DNA of 64,000 bases from Lachnospiraceae bacterium (lineage in GTDB: Bacteria > Bacillota > Clostridia > Lachnospirales > Lachnospiraceae), in contig JAFZQU010000022.1 in NCBI GenBank assembly GCA_017620255.1, positions 106,947 through 170,946 on the forward strand, in the 5' to 3' direction. Below are positions 28,512 through 37,218 of the stretch, one piece after another (position 1 is the stretch's first letter; the number at the start of each line of letters is the position of its first letter). The translations under genes were made by a program, and so were the position numbers. The notes beneath the pieces were generated by a model. The model was not told the origin of the DNA. It worked only from the letters and a program-made list of their open reading frames with translations, and searched no databases.

Positions 28512-28538
28512 GAGCCCGGGAAATCCCCGGGCTCTTTT
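28512..28538 (+). terminator. Rho-independent terminator after rplQ
   Basis: A nine-base-pair stem GAGCCCGGG (28512-28520)/CCCGGGCTC (28526-28534), loop of five, then TTTT. It ends the main ribosomal transcript before the ECF genes. Confidence 0.85.
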
Positions 28539-28584
28539 ATTCTATACCGGGGTTTGACCGGCAGGAGCAACCGGCAGGCATAAG

Positions 28585-29436
28585 ATGAGCATCATAAAGT
28601 CCGAAAAACTCGCATATGAATATTTCCGCCGCGACAAGGACGGCGCGGTTGACGGGATCGTCCGTGCCCTGAATGATATCGACCTGGATATCAGTCAGGG
28701 TGATTTTGTTGCGATCTTAGGACATAACGGCAGCGGTAAATCCACGCTCGCAAAGCATATGAACGCGATCCTTTACCCGTCGGAGGGAACGATCTGGGTA
28801 AACGGGATGGATTCGAAAGAGCCGGAACATCTGTGGGAGATCCGGAGAAGTGCCGGTATGGTCTTCCAGAACCCGGATAACCAGATCATCGGAAATGTCG
28901 TGGAGGAAGACGTCGGCTTCGGCCCGGAAAACATGGGCGTTCCGACCAAAGAGATCTGGGAGCGCGTGGAAGAGAGTCTGAAGGCTGTCGGGATGTATGC
29001 TTACAGAAAAAGTGCACCGGGGAAACTGTCCGGCGGACAGAAGCAGCGTGTCGCGATCGCAGGCGTTTTGGCAATGCATCCGAAATGCATTGTCCTCGAT
29101 GAGCCGACCGCCATGCTCGATCCCATGGGCCGGCGTGAAGTGATCCGTGCCCTGCGTGCGCTCAACGACGTGGAGAACATCACCGTGATCCTGATCACCC
29201 ACTATATGGAAGAGGTGATCTACGCCAATAAGGTATTTGTGATGGATCAGGGCAATATCGTGATGGAAGGCACGCCGCGGCAGGTCTTTTCGCATGTTGA
29301 GGAACTGGAACAGCTCAGGCTGACTGTTCCGCAGGTGACACGCCTTGCGCATGAGTTACGAAAAACGGGTGTCAGGATCCCCGAAGGTATCCTGACGGCA
29401 GAAGAGTTTGCGGAGGCCATATGTCGATTATTGTAA
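28585..29436 (+). CDS. ecfA1: ECF transporter ATPase EcfA1
   Basis: One of two ATPases that drive uptake of vitamins by energy-coupling-factor transporters. The 283-residue protein has Walker A GHNGSGKST near residue 48, a Q-loop in MVFQNPDNQI, the signature KLSGGQKQRVAIAGVL and Walker B CIVLDEPTAMLDP, with H-loop ITHYMEE. It overlaps ecfA2 by 16 bases. The three-gene ECF module behind rplQ is a classic Firmicutes arrangement; substrate-specific S components lie elsewhere. Confidence 0.94.
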   Translation: MSIIKSEKLAYEYFRRDKDGAVDGIVRALNDIDLDISQGDFVAILGHNGSGKSTLAKHMNAILYPSEGTIWVNGMDSKEPEHLWEIRRSAGMVFQNPDNQIIGNVVEEDVGFGPENMGVPTKEIWERVEESLKAVGMYAYRKSAPGKLSGGQKQRVAIAGVLAMHPKCIVLDEPTAMLDPMGRREVIRALRALNDVENITVILITHYMEEVIYANKVFVMDQGNIVMEGTPRQVFSHVEELEQLRLTVPQVTRLAHELRKTGVRIPEGILTAEEFAEAICRLL

Positions 29437-30266
29437 ATCATGTCAGTTACAGTTACAATCCGGGTACGGCCATGGAAGTGAAGGCTCTCAACGACATCAG
29501 TTTTACCGTGTCTGACGGCGAGTTCATCGGACTGATCGGCCATACGGGCTGCGGCAAATCCACGCTGGTACAGCACTTAAACGGCCTGTTGAAACCGCAG
29601 CAGGGTGAGATCTGCTATAACGGAGAGAATATTTCCGATGCAGATTATGACCTGCGGGCACTTAGAAGCCGCGTCGGACTGATCTTTCAGTATCCGGAGC
29701 ACCAGCTGTTTGAAGAGGACGTTTTTACGGATGTATCCTTCGGTCCGCGCAACCAGGGCCTTTCGGATTCGGAGATCGAGATGCGCGCCTATGAGGCCTT
29801 AACGCAGGTCGGTATTCCGGACGAATACTTTTACCAGTCGCCGTTTGATCTCTCGGGCGGAGAAAAAAGGCGGATCGCCATCGCGGGCGTTTTAGCCATG
29901 AAGCCTGAAGTGCTGATCTTAGATGAGCCCACGGCCGGACTGGACCCGAAAGGCAGGGAGGATATCTTAAACCTGATCCGGAACCTGCATGAGAAGGAGC
30001 ACATCACGATCATCCTTGTCTCGCACAGCATGGAGGATATTGCGGAATATGCGGACAGGATCTTGGTGATGCATGAGGCGAAACTGGTCTATGATGACAG
30101 TCCGCGCTCCGTTTTTGCACATGAGGAAGAATTAAAAGCCATGGGACTTTCCGTCCCGGCGGTCACATCGATCATGCACCTCCTGCGGGAGAAGGGTGTC
30201 GGTGTGCGCCAGGATGTGATCACGATCGAAGAAGGGCTCAAAGCATGCTTAGAGATATTACATTAG
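29421..30266 (+). CDS. ecfA2: ECF transporter ATPase EcfA2
   Basis: The second ECF ATPase, 281 residues, forming a heterodimer with EcfA1. Walker A GHTGCGKST lies near residue 39, GLIFQYPEHQLFEEDVF near 88, the signature DLSGGEKRRIAIAGVL near 143 and Walker B VLILDEPTAGLDP near 163. It starts inside the last codons of ecfA1, and its 3' end overlaps ecfT by 22 bases, so all three are coupled. Confidence 0.94.
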   Translation: MSIIVNHVSYSYNPGTAMEVKALNDISFTVSDGEFIGLIGHTGCGKSTLVQHLNGLLKPQQGEICYNGENISDADYDLRALRSRVGLIFQYPEHQLFEEDVFTDVSFGPRNQGLSDSEIEMRAYEALTQVGIPDEYFYQSPFDLSGGEKRRIAIAGVLAMKPEVLILDEPTAGLDPKGREDILNLIRNLHEKEHITIILVSHSMEDIAEYADRILVMHEAKLVYDDSPRSVFAHEEELKAMGLSVPAVTSIMHLLREKGVGVRQDVITIEEGLKACLEILH

Positions 30267-31051
30267 GACAGTATTATCCGACGGAATCCGTTCTCCATAA
30301 GCTTGACCCGCGTGTCAAACTGCTTGGAACGCTGGTTTTCCTCGTATCGCTGTTCCTGATCCCGAATTTCATAGGCTATATCATCGCAACGATATTCCTG
30401 ATCTGCATGATCCTGCTGTCCAAAGTGCCTTTTTCCTTTATGGTGAGGGGCTTAAAGGCAGTTGTGATCCTGCTGCTTGTCACGGTGATCATCAATCTGT
30501 TTGCGACACCCGGAGAAGTCCTTGTTTCCTTCTGGAAGTTCCGTATCACGAAGGAAGGCATCTATGCGTCCGTATTTATGATGCTGCGGCTCATTTATCT
30601 GATCATCGGATCTTCGATCATGACGCTGACGACGACGCCCGCCAATCTGACGGACGGTATGGAAAAGGCCTTATCCCCGCTGTCACTGATCCGTGTTCCC
30701 GTGCATGAGATCGCGATGATGATGTCCATCGCCTTAAGTTTTATCCCGATCCTTTTGGAGGAAACGGATAAGATCATGAAAGCGCAAATGGCCAGAGGGG
30801 CAGATTTTGAAAGCGGAAATCTGATCCGCCGCGTCAAAAACATGATCCCCCTGCTCGTTCCGCTCTTTATTTCCGCCTTCCGCAGGGCGAATGACCTTGC
30901 CATGGCCATGGAAGCGAGATGCTACCGCGGCGGGGACGGACGGACGAAAATGAAACCATTGAAGTATCATGTGAATGACGTGATCGCGTACGTGCTGCTC
31001 GCGCTCTACTTGGCAGCCGTCATTGTGATCCCGAGAGTGATCTTAGCCTAG
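30245..31051 (+). CDS. ecfT: ECF transporter transmembrane subunit EcfT
   Basis: The 268-residue membrane scaffold linking the ATPase pair to exchangeable S components. It begins LGQYYPTESVLHKLDPRVKLL, the family N-terminus, has four to five membrane helices, and carries the two Ala-Arg-Gly coupling motifs (MARGADFES near residue 180 and an AMEARCYRGG segment near 225). It starts within ecfA2 and ends 13 bases before truA. Confidence 0.94.
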   Translation: MLRDITLGQYYPTESVLHKLDPRVKLLGTLVFLVSLFLIPNFIGYIIATIFLICMILLSKVPFSFMVRGLKAVVILLLVTVIINLFATPGEVLVSFWKFRITKEGIYASVFMMLRLIYLIIGSSIMTLTTTPANLTDGMEKALSPLSLIRVPVHEIAMMMSIALSFIPILLEETDKIMKAQMARGADFESGNLIRRVKNMIPLLVPLFISAFRRANDLAMAMEARCYRGGDGRTKMKPLKYHVNDVIAYVLLALYLAAVIVIPRVILA

Positions 31052-31064
31052 GAGACAGCCGTTT

Positions 31065-31802
31065 ATGAAGAGGATCATGCTCACAGTTGCATATGACGGC
31101 ACGGATTACAGCGGATGGCAGATCCAGCCGCACGCGGAGACGATCGAAGGGGTTTTAAACAGGGAACTCTCCAGACTGCTGAATGAGGATATCAGGGTGA
31201 TCGGTGCATCCAGAACGGATGCGGGCGTGCACGCGGAGGGCGCGGTCTGCGTCTTTGACACGGAATCCAGGATCCCGCCCGAGAAGTTTTCCTACGCGCT
31301 GAACGTGACGCTGCCGCCGGATATCCGGATCCGCAAGTCGGAAGAAGTGCCGGCTGATTTTCATCCGCGCAGGTGTGAGTGCCGCAAGACCTATGCCTAC
31401 AGGATCTGGCACGACGCGTTTCCCATGCCGACCAAGGAACGCTATACCTACTGGATCTACACGAAGCTGGATGTGGACAGGATGCGGAAAGGTGCGTCTT
31501 ATCTGGTCGGCCGGCATGATTTTGCCTCCTTCTGCTCGACACATACGCAGACGCAGACGACGGTCCGGACGATCTACTATCTGTCGGTCCTCGAGGAGGG
31601 CAAGGAGATCACCATCCTCGTTTGCGGGGACGGTTTCCTCTACAATATGGTGCGGATCATCGCGGGGACGCTGATCGAGATCGGCCAGGGAAAACGCGAA
31701 CCGGAATCGGTGAAGGATATGCTCATGGCGCTTGACCGTTCCGCCAGCGGACCGACTGCCCCGGCGCAGGGTCTGTGCCTGATGGAATATGAATTCGAGT
31801 AG
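31065..31802 (+). CDS. truA: tRNA pseudouridine38-40 synthase
   Basis: TruA, 245 residues, isomerises U38-U40 in the anticodon arm of tRNAs. The catalytic aspartate lies in ASRTDAGVHAEG near residue 52, the YDGTDYSGWQIQP N-terminus is typical, and GDGFLYNMVRIIAGTLIEIGQG near 187-208 is the conserved C-terminal core. It closes the ecf gene set, as is common in Firmicutes. Confidence 0.95.
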   Translation: MKRIMLTVAYDGTDYSGWQIQPHAETIEGVLNRELSRLLNEDIRVIGASRTDAGVHAEGAVCVFDTESRIPPEKFSYALNVTLPPDIRIRKSEEVPADFHPRRCECRKTYAYRIWHDAFPMPTKERYTYWIYTKLDVDRMRKGASYLVGRHDFASFCSTHTQTQTTVRTIYYLSVLEEGKEITILVCGDGFLYNMVRIIAGTLIEIGQGKREPESVKDMLMALDRSASGPTAPAQGLCLMEYEFE

Positions 31803-31848
31803 GGCTGTCATATAGCGCAAAAAATACGCAAATATGCGGAAAAATCGG

Positions 31849-31877
31849 TTGACACGCAAGGTGGCGTGTAATATAAT
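31849..31877 (+). promoter_or_regulatory. Promoter of rplM-rpsI
   Basis: Perfect TTGACA (31849-31854) and TATAAT (31872-31877) at 17-base spacing, overlapping nothing but the tail of the truA downstream region. This is the strongest consensus promoter in the window. Confidence 0.9.
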
Positions 31878-31884
31878 GTTTGGG

Positions 31885-32045
31885 TGTCACGGCATAACTG
31901 CGCAATGCCACAGCCCCGGCATATGCAACGTATTCCAGGAAAATACGAAGCGCGCGCGACTTTGCCTTGGATGTATGGTAACAGTGGAATTACCATGGAT
32001 CCTGTTGTAACCGTAAATAAATGATCCGGATTTGGAGGTATCATC
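31885..32045 (+). promoter_or_regulatory. Leader of rplM-rpsI with hairpins
   Basis: About 160 bases between promoter and rplM with stem-loops GGCAT/ATGCC (31891-31895, 31905-31909), CGTATT/AATACG (31929-31934, 31942-31947) and ATGGTAA/TTACCAT (31975-31981, 31990-31996). L13 leaders that regulate rplM are known in Firmicutes; this region is the counterpart by position, though family membership was not tested. Confidence 0.5.
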
Positions 32046-32474
32046 ATGAAAACATATATGCCAAATGAGGCAACTACCGAACGTAAGTGGTACGTTGTGG
32101 ACGCTGAGGGATGCACCCTGGGCCGTCTGGCATCTGAAATTGCCAAGATCTTAAGAGGAAAGAACAAACCGGTCTTCACACCGCACGCAGATACGGGTGA
32201 TTATGTGATCGTTATCAATGCTGAGAAGGTTGCCGTAACAGGTAAGAAACTGGATCAGAAGATCTACTATCGTCATTCCGAGTACGTTGGCGGCATGAAG
32301 GAAACACCGCTTCGCGAGAAACTTGCCAAGGCTCCGACAGAGGTTGTGGAGAAAGCTGTTCGCGGCATGCTCCCTAAGGGACCGCTGGGCAACAAGATGT
32401 ACAAGAAATTATTCGTTTATGCAGGCGCTGAGCATCCGCATGCTGCACAGAAGCCTGAAGAACTGAAGTTTTAA
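32046..32474 (+). CDS. rplM: 50S ribosomal protein L13
   Basis: L13, 142 residues, an early 50S assembly protein. It has the [21 protein letters not shown]-terminus, [22 protein letters not shown] near residue 27, and [23 protein letters not shown] near 108-130. TTGGAGG ahead of ATG. Paired with rpsI as usual. Confidence 0.97.
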   Translation: MKTYMPNEATTERKWYVVDAEGCTLGRLASEIAKILRGKNKPVFTPHADTGDYVIVINAEKVAVTGKKLDQKIYYRHSEYVGGMKETPLREKLAKAPTEVVEKAVRGMLPKGPLGNKMYKKLFVYAGAEHPHAAQKPEELKF

Positions 32475-32494
32475 TGGGATAAGGAGAACAGAAA

Positions 32495-32893
32495 ATGGCA
32501 AAAGCAGTTGAAAAGTTCTACGGAACAGGCAGAAGAAAATCCTCCGTTGCCAGAGTATATCTGAAACCCGGCAAAGGAAATATCGTGATCAATAAAAGAG
32601 ATATCGATGATTATTTCGGTATGGAAACACTGAAGACAGTTGTTCGTCAGCCCCTTGTAGCAACAGATACAGTCGGCAAGTATGACGTGCAGGTCAATGT
32701 ACGCGGCGGCGGCACAACAGGCCAGGCAGGCGCGATCAGACACGGTATCGCACGTGCGCTCCTGAAAGCAGACGCTGAATTCCGTCCGACTCTGAAGCAG
32801 GCAGGCTTCCTGACCAGAGATCCCCGTATGAAAGAACGTAAGAAATACGGTCTCAAAGCAGCAAGACGTGCGCCTCAGTTCAGCAAACGTTAA
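32495..32893 (+). CDS. rpsI: 30S ribosomal protein S9
   Basis: S9, 132 residues, whose C-terminal tail touches P-site t[21 protein letters not shown] near the start, [20 protein letters not shown] near 70 and the [28 protein letters not shown] tail are diagnostic. Followed by a terminator. Confidence 0.97.
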   Translation: MAKAVEKFYGTGRRKSSVARVYLKPGKGNIVINKRDIDDYFGMETLKTVVRQPLVATDTVGKYDVQVNVRGGGTTGQAGAIRHGIARALLKADAEFRPTLKQAGFLTRDPRMKERKKYGLKAARRAPQFSKR

Positions 32894-32923
32894 TCGTTTT
32901 TCAAAGATCAGAAGAATATCCTA

Positions 32924-32958
32924 TCATCCCGGAGACAGTTGCTTCCGGGATGATTTTT
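32924..32958 (+). terminator. Rho-independent terminator after rpsI
   Basis: A ten-base-pair stem (32924-32933 with 32944-32953), ten-base loop, then five T residues. Confidence 0.88.
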
Positions 32959-33040
32959 ATTTGTACGGCCATGGATTTTCCTGTATAATGGTTGTACGCA
33001 TCCCATGAAAAAGAAAGGGATGCAGCGGGAGGGTACGGTT

Positions 33041-33670
33041 ATGAACGAAAATATCAGAAAACGCAACGAACTGCTGGCACAGAAGGTGATCGGCGGACTG
33101 AAATCCCGGAATATGACCGGGTATTATGCGGAATCGAAGGAAGAGGCGCTGAAAAAAGCACTGGAACTGATCCCGGAGGGGAGCAGCATCGCGATGGGCG
33201 GTGCCATGAGTGCCCACGAGATCGGTCTGGTCGATATGCTGCAAACGGACAGTTACCGGTTCATAGACCGCGATCAGGCAGCCGATAAGCGGGAAGCCAT
33301 GCTCAAGGCCTATGACGCCGATGTGTTCTTATCAAGCGTAAATGCAATGACGGAAGACGGGGTGCTCGTAAACATCGACGGCAACGCAAACCGTGTTTCC
33401 GCGATCGCGCAGGGACCGAAAAAAGTGCTCTTCATTGTGGGCATGAACAAGATCTGCAACGATATAGACGCAGCGATGAAGCGCGCCAGGAATGTGGCGG
33501 CCCCCATCAATGCGCAGCGGTTCGGACTGAATACGCCCTGCACCAAAACAGGCGCCTGCATGAATTGCAAGTCACCGGATACGATCTGCTGCCAATTCCT
33601 GATCACGCGTTACAGCCGCCATGCAGACAGGATCCATGTGATCCTTGTCAATGACAGTCTCGGCTTCTGA
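33041..33670 (+). CDS. LUD-domain protein (LutC/YkgG-like)
   Basis: A 209-residue protein of the LUD (DUF162) family. IPEGSSIAMGGAMSAHEIGL near residue 48, a NAMTEDGVLVNIDGNANR-type segment near 105 and KKVLFIVGMNKI near 130 fit the family. Four Cys near the C-terminus (CTKTGACMNC and later CC) could bind metal. LUD proteins of the LutC type work in lactate oxidation, but stand-alone clostridial members are uncharacterised, and no lutAB is nearby. ATG 33041 follows GGGAGG (33028-33033). Confidence 0.85.
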   Translation: MNENIRKRNELLAQKVIGGLKSRNMTGYYAESKEEALKKALELIPEGSSIAMGGAMSAHEIGLVDMLQTDSYRFIDRDQAADKREAMLKAYDADVFLSSVNAMTEDGVLVNIDGNANRVSAIAQGPKKVLFIVGMNKICNDIDAAMKRARNVAAPINAQRFGLNTPCTKTGACMNCKSPDTICCQFLITRYSRHADRIHVILVNDSLGF

Positions 33671-33683
33671 GCTTGGATTTACA

Positions 33684-33712
33684 TTGACAACAAAGCCCGA
33701 AAAAAGTAAGAT
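33684..33712 (+). promoter_or_regulatory. Promoter of the DUF975 gene
   Basis: TTGACA (33684-33689) and TAAGAT (33707-33712) at 17-base spacing, 39 bases before the zinc-ribbon DUF975 start. Confidence 0.7.
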
Positions 33713-33750
33713 ATTTATATTACCAAATATAAAATACAGGAGGTAGTGCT

Positions 33751-34506
33751 ATGTTTTGTCCGAATTGCGGAACTCAGCTTCCGGATGGCGCCGGCTTTTG
33801 CTCCAACTGCGGATATTCCCTTTCGGGAGCCTCTGCTGCGCGTGCACCGAAGCAGGAGAATTTAAGTATTGAGATCTTGAAAAGGGCGTTCCAGGTCATT
33901 CTGAAGAAACCTTTCCGCCTTTGGGGACTGTCGCTCTTATGCGCACTGCTCGCAGTGATCGCATATATCCTCGGCGGCCCGGTGATCGGTATCGGATTTG
34001 CGGTCTCCCTGGTACTCAACCTTGGCATGGAGTGGATCTACTTAGACGGCTATCGCGGGAAAGAAGTGGATTCCAAACAGCTGTTTGAGCCCTTCCAGAA
34101 CTTCTGGAAGTCCTTTGCAGGCATGGGCTGGAGAGAACTGTGGCTCCTTCTTTGGGCGCTGATCCCGTTTGCAGGCCTTGTATTTGCAGTGATCAAGACT
34201 TATGCATACCAGTTAACGCCTTATATCCTGCGTGAAGGCGAATACTCGCCGCAGGAGGCGCTGAAAGAGTCCATGCGCCGCACGGAAGGATACAAGGGCA
34301 AGATGTTCCTGACAGATCTTCTGATCTTTGTTGTCATCTTTGTTCCGCTTCTGATCCTGGCACTGCTTGGCATGATCCCTTATGTGGGCATTCTGTTTGA
34401 TATCATTTACGTTATCGTTACGCTGGTCGTATCCTTATTCGGCGGTCTCTACACAGGTCTTGTAAGAGCTGCATGGTATGAGGAGATCTGCGGAAACAAA
34501 GAGTGA
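33751..34506 (+). CDS. Zinc-ribbon DUF975 membrane protein
   Basis: A 251-residue protein with an N-terminal zinc ribbon (CPNC and CSNC) joined to a DUF975 membrane domain of about six hydrophobic segments. Typical DUF975 marks are LKRAFQVILKKPF near 40, the YQLTPYILREGEYSPQEALKESMRRTEGYK-type cytoplasmic loop near 150-175 and a Gly-rich last helix with a WYEEI-like end. Function unknown; the zinc ribbon is the same type as in the protein at 8097, though the membrane parts are unrelated. Confidence 0.85.
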   Translation: MFCPNCGTQLPDGAGFCSNCGYSLSGASAARAPKQENLSIEILKRAFQVILKKPFRLWGLSLLCALLAVIAYILGGPVIGIGFAVSLVLNLGMEWIYLDGYRGKEVDSKQLFEPFQNFWKSFAGMGWRELWLLLWALIPFAGLVFAVIKTYAYQLTPYILREGEYSPQEALKESMRRTEGYKGKMFLTDLLIFVVIFVPLLILALLGMIPYVGILFDIIYVIVTLVVSLFGGLYTGLVRAAWYEEICGNKE

Positions 34507-34550
34507 TCCCGGATCGTGCAAATTAGCATATAAAGTCTGAAAAAATGTAG

Positions 34551-34589
34551 TATAATAAACACCATAGGATTTTTCTTATGGTGTTTATT
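34551..34589 (+). promoter_or_regulatory. TATAAT box with overlapping 13-base inverted repeat
   Basis: TATAAT (34551-34556) overlaps a perfect 13-base inverted repeat, 34554-34566 with 34577-34589, around a ten-base loop; it ends 17 bases before the sensor-gene ATG. It can serve as operator, as transcript-leader hairpin, or as an AT-rich terminator of the DUF975 gene. No good -35 is seen. Confidence 0.55.
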
Positions 34590-34606
34590 TATTGAATCGG
34601 GAAAGT

Positions 34607-35698
34607 ATGAAAGAGACTGGCAGTAAATTACCGAAAAAAGAAAGGCTTCTCACGGGGATCCTGTTATCCGTGACAGTCATCATGCTGATCGCCACCATGG
34701 TCAGTCTGTTCTTCTTCCGCCGGCAGATGCGTATGGTCAACAAGCCGAATGAAGAGAGCGAACGGATCTATGATAAGCATTATGCGCTGATCGTGGACGA
34801 TCCGGACGATCCCTTATGGACTTCCGTCTACAGCCAGATGCAGGCGGTAGGCGATACCAAGAACGCCTATGTGGAACTGTTCGGGGAGAATCTGTCCACC
34901 ACCTACGGCAAAGCCGACCTTGTGCGGATCGCGATCGAAAGCAAGGTGGACGGGATCATTCTGGAAGCGGAAGAGAGCGACGAGATGACGGCGCTGATCT
35001 ACAAGGCCGGGCAGCAGGGGATCCCTGTGGTCACGGTCCTGCATGATTGTGTCGGCAGCGGCCGCGTCAGCTTTGTCGGGATCAACAACTACAGTTTCGG
35101 TAATGAGTACGGTACGCTGATCCTAAAGGCCGCGACCGAGATCCGTGCGATGAAAGAATCGCAGGAGGATGCGGCGGACGAAGTACATGTCCTGATCCTT
35201 TTGGACGGACAGTCGCAGGACACTTCCCAGAGCATCGTCTATGCGGCCGTACAGGAAAACATCGAGGCAGCAGGGGATGCGGCAAAGAAGCTGGTCATCG
35301 AGACGGAGCGTATCAATGCGACATCGGTCTTCCGTACGGAGGAACGTATCCGGGATATCGTCCAGAACAAAGAGAGCCTTCCGGACATCATTGTCTGTCT
35401 GAATGAGCAGAACACGGCCAGTATCTACCAGACGCTTGTCGATCAGAACAAGGTCGGGCAGATCTACGTGATCGGGTACTTTGATTCCGAAACGATCCTG
35501 CGCGGGATCGAGCGCAAGGGTATCTATGCAACGGTCACCATCGGTGCCCAGCAGCTTGGCACTTACTGTGTGGAAGCGCTGGATGAGTATGTAAATACCG
35601 GCTATGTCAGTGACTATTTTTCGGTTGATTTTACCTGCATCAATGCGGAAAACGTGTCGGAATATCTGAAGAAGGGGGAGGAAAATGAAACTGATTGA
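34607..35698 (+). CDS. Membrane-anchored sugar-binding sensor protein (XylFII-like)
   Basis: A 363-residue type I periplasmic-binding-protein fold with an N-terminal membrane helix (about 17-40) in place of a cleavable signal. The domain shows the two-lobed pattern (VDGIILEAEESDEMTALIYKA near 110, GIPVVTVLHDCVG near 135, YVIGYFDSETILRGI near 290). The gene overlaps a LytS-like kinase by 14 bases. In Clostridium beijerinckii a similar anchored binding protein, XylFII, forms the D-xylose sensor with LytS; the same role is inferred here. ATG 34607 is preferred over TTG 34592. The sugar is unknown. Confidence 0.78.
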   Translation: MKETGSKLPKKERLLTGILLSVTVIMLIATMVSLFFFRRQMRMVNKPNEESERIYDKHYALIVDDPDDPLWTSVYSQMQAVGDTKNAYVELFGENLSTTYGKADLVRIAIESKVDGIILEAEESDEMTALIYKAGQQGIPVVTVLHDCVGSGRVSFVGINNYSFGNEYGTLILKAATEIRAMKESQEDAADEVHVLILLDGQSQDTSQSIVYAAVQENIEAAGDAAKKLVIETERINATSVFRTEERIRDIVQNKESLPDIIVCLNEQNTASIYQTLVDQNKVGQIYVIGYFDSETILRGIERKGIYATVTIGAQQLGTYCVEALDEYVNTGYVSDYFSVDFTCINAENVSEYLKKGEENETD

Positions 35699-37178
35699 AA
35701 CATTCCGTTCCAGTTCCATCCGCGTCAAGCTGATCTCCCTGTTCATTCTGACATCGACGCTGATCTTCCTGGTAAACCTGTATGTATATATCAATCTCAA
35801 TGCGATCATCAACCATGTGGACGAGATCTATGCGGGCAACGTCGTGCTGACGGAGATGGAGGAAACGCTGGAAGGCGTGCAGTCCGCCATGGGCGAGTAC
35901 CTGAAGACCAAGAACACGGACGCGCTGGAATCCTACTATAAGAATGTGCAGGACTTCAGCAACCAGACGTCGGTCCTCAATGAGCGCATTACAAACAATG
36001 AAGAAAAGATCATGGAAAAGACGATCCGGAACCTGGCAGATTCCTATCTTACCATGACGAATGAGACCGTTCAGGCCAAGCGCGGCAGAAATATCGAAAA
36101 ATACGTCAGCGGATATGAAAACGCAGGCCGGATGTTCCGATATATCAACACCTATATCTACAGTCTGAACAATGAGCAGTTCAAAGACAGTTCCGTCAAC
36201 TATAACGCGCTGCTTGCTTCCTTAAGGATGTCCGAGTATTTCAGCCTTTCGATCCTGATCCTGATCGCGCTGTTTAACGCGTTCCTGGTCCTGCTTGTTA
36301 CCAGAAGCATCACAAACCCGCTGATGGAGCTGTCCAAACGCGCAGATTCGGTGGCGAAAGGCGAACTGGATGTGGAACTGATCCCCGTGCAGTCCAACGA
36401 TGAGATCGGCGTTCTGACAGGCGCGTTTAACAAGATGGTGATCTCCCTGCGCGAGTACATCGACCAGATCCGGATCCGGATGGAACTGGAAAACGCCATG
36501 AAAGAGCGCGAACTGATGATGACGACGCATTTAAAAGACGCGCAGCTTAAATACCTGCAGGCGCAGATCAACCCGCATTTCCTGTTCAATACGCTCAACG
36601 CCGGCGCCCAGCTCGCCATGATGGAGGGCGCGGACCGGACGAACAAATATATCCAGAATATGGCTGATTTTTTTCGCTATAACGTCAAGAAAAACAACGA
36701 ACAGGTGACGATCGCACAGGAGATCGAGCTGGTCGACAGTTATATCTATATCCTGAATGTCCGTTTTTCCGGGGATATCCATTTCGAGAAAGAACTGGAC
36801 GAGGAACTGCTGGATCTGAACGTGCCGAGTATGATCATCCAGCCGGTCGTCGAGAATTCGGTCAACTACGGGATCCGCAATATCGACAGGGAAGGACATA
36901 TCAAGCTGTCCCTTTATAAAGACGGCGAGAGCGCCTGCATCTGCGTGGAGGACAACGGTGTCGGCATTTCCCGGGAAATGATAGAGAAGATCATGACGCG
37001 CGGCATCAGTACATCGGATGTTTCGGCGGATTCGAACGGCGTCGGACTTTCCAATGTGATCGGGCGGCTGAAACTCTTCTTTGACAGGGACGACATCTTT
37101 ACGATCGAAAGTGAAGGAGAAGACCTTGGAACGAAAGTCACGATGCGCATTCCGCTTGACGGGCCGCAGAAGGCATAA
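35685..37178 (+). CDS. LytS/YesM-type sensor histidine kinase
   Basis: A 497-residue kinase: membrane helix near 12-34, extracellular part to about 180, second helix near 185-207, HAMP domain near 208-260, then the His_kinase domain with INPHFLFNTLNAG (phosphoryl-accepting His298) and an HATPase part with VENSVNYGI, EDNGVGIS and GVGLSNVIGRL. It sits between the anchored binding protein and the AraC-type regulator and should phosphorylate the latter when sugar is bound outside. It starts 14 bases inside the upstream gene. Confidence 0.92.
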   Translation: MKLIETFRSSSIRVKLISLFILTSTLIFLVNLYVYINLNAIINHVDEIYAGNVVLTEMEETLEGVQSAMGEYLKTKNTDALESYYKNVQDFSNQTSVLNERITNNEEKIMEKTIRNLADSYLTMTNETVQAKRGRNIEKYVSGYENAGRMFRYINTYIYSLNNEQFKDSSVNYNALLASLRMSEYFSLSILILIALFNAFLVLLVTRSITNPLMELSKRADSVAKGELDVELIPVQSNDEIGVLTGAFNKMVISLREYIDQIRIRMELENAMKERELMMTTHLKDAQLKYLQAQINPHFLFNTLNAGAQLAMMEGADRTNKYIQNMADFFRYNVKKNNEQVTIAQEIELVDSYIYILNVRFSGDIHFEKELDEELLDLNVPSMIIQPVVENSVNYGIRNIDREGHIKLSLYKDGESACICVEDNGVGISREMIEKIMTRGISTSDVSADSNGVGLSNVIGRLKLFFDRDDIFTIESEGEDLGTKVTMRIPLDGPQKA

Positions 37179-37218
37179 GACTTTCTACCATAATAAAAAT
37201 CACGAAACGGAGCAGAAC

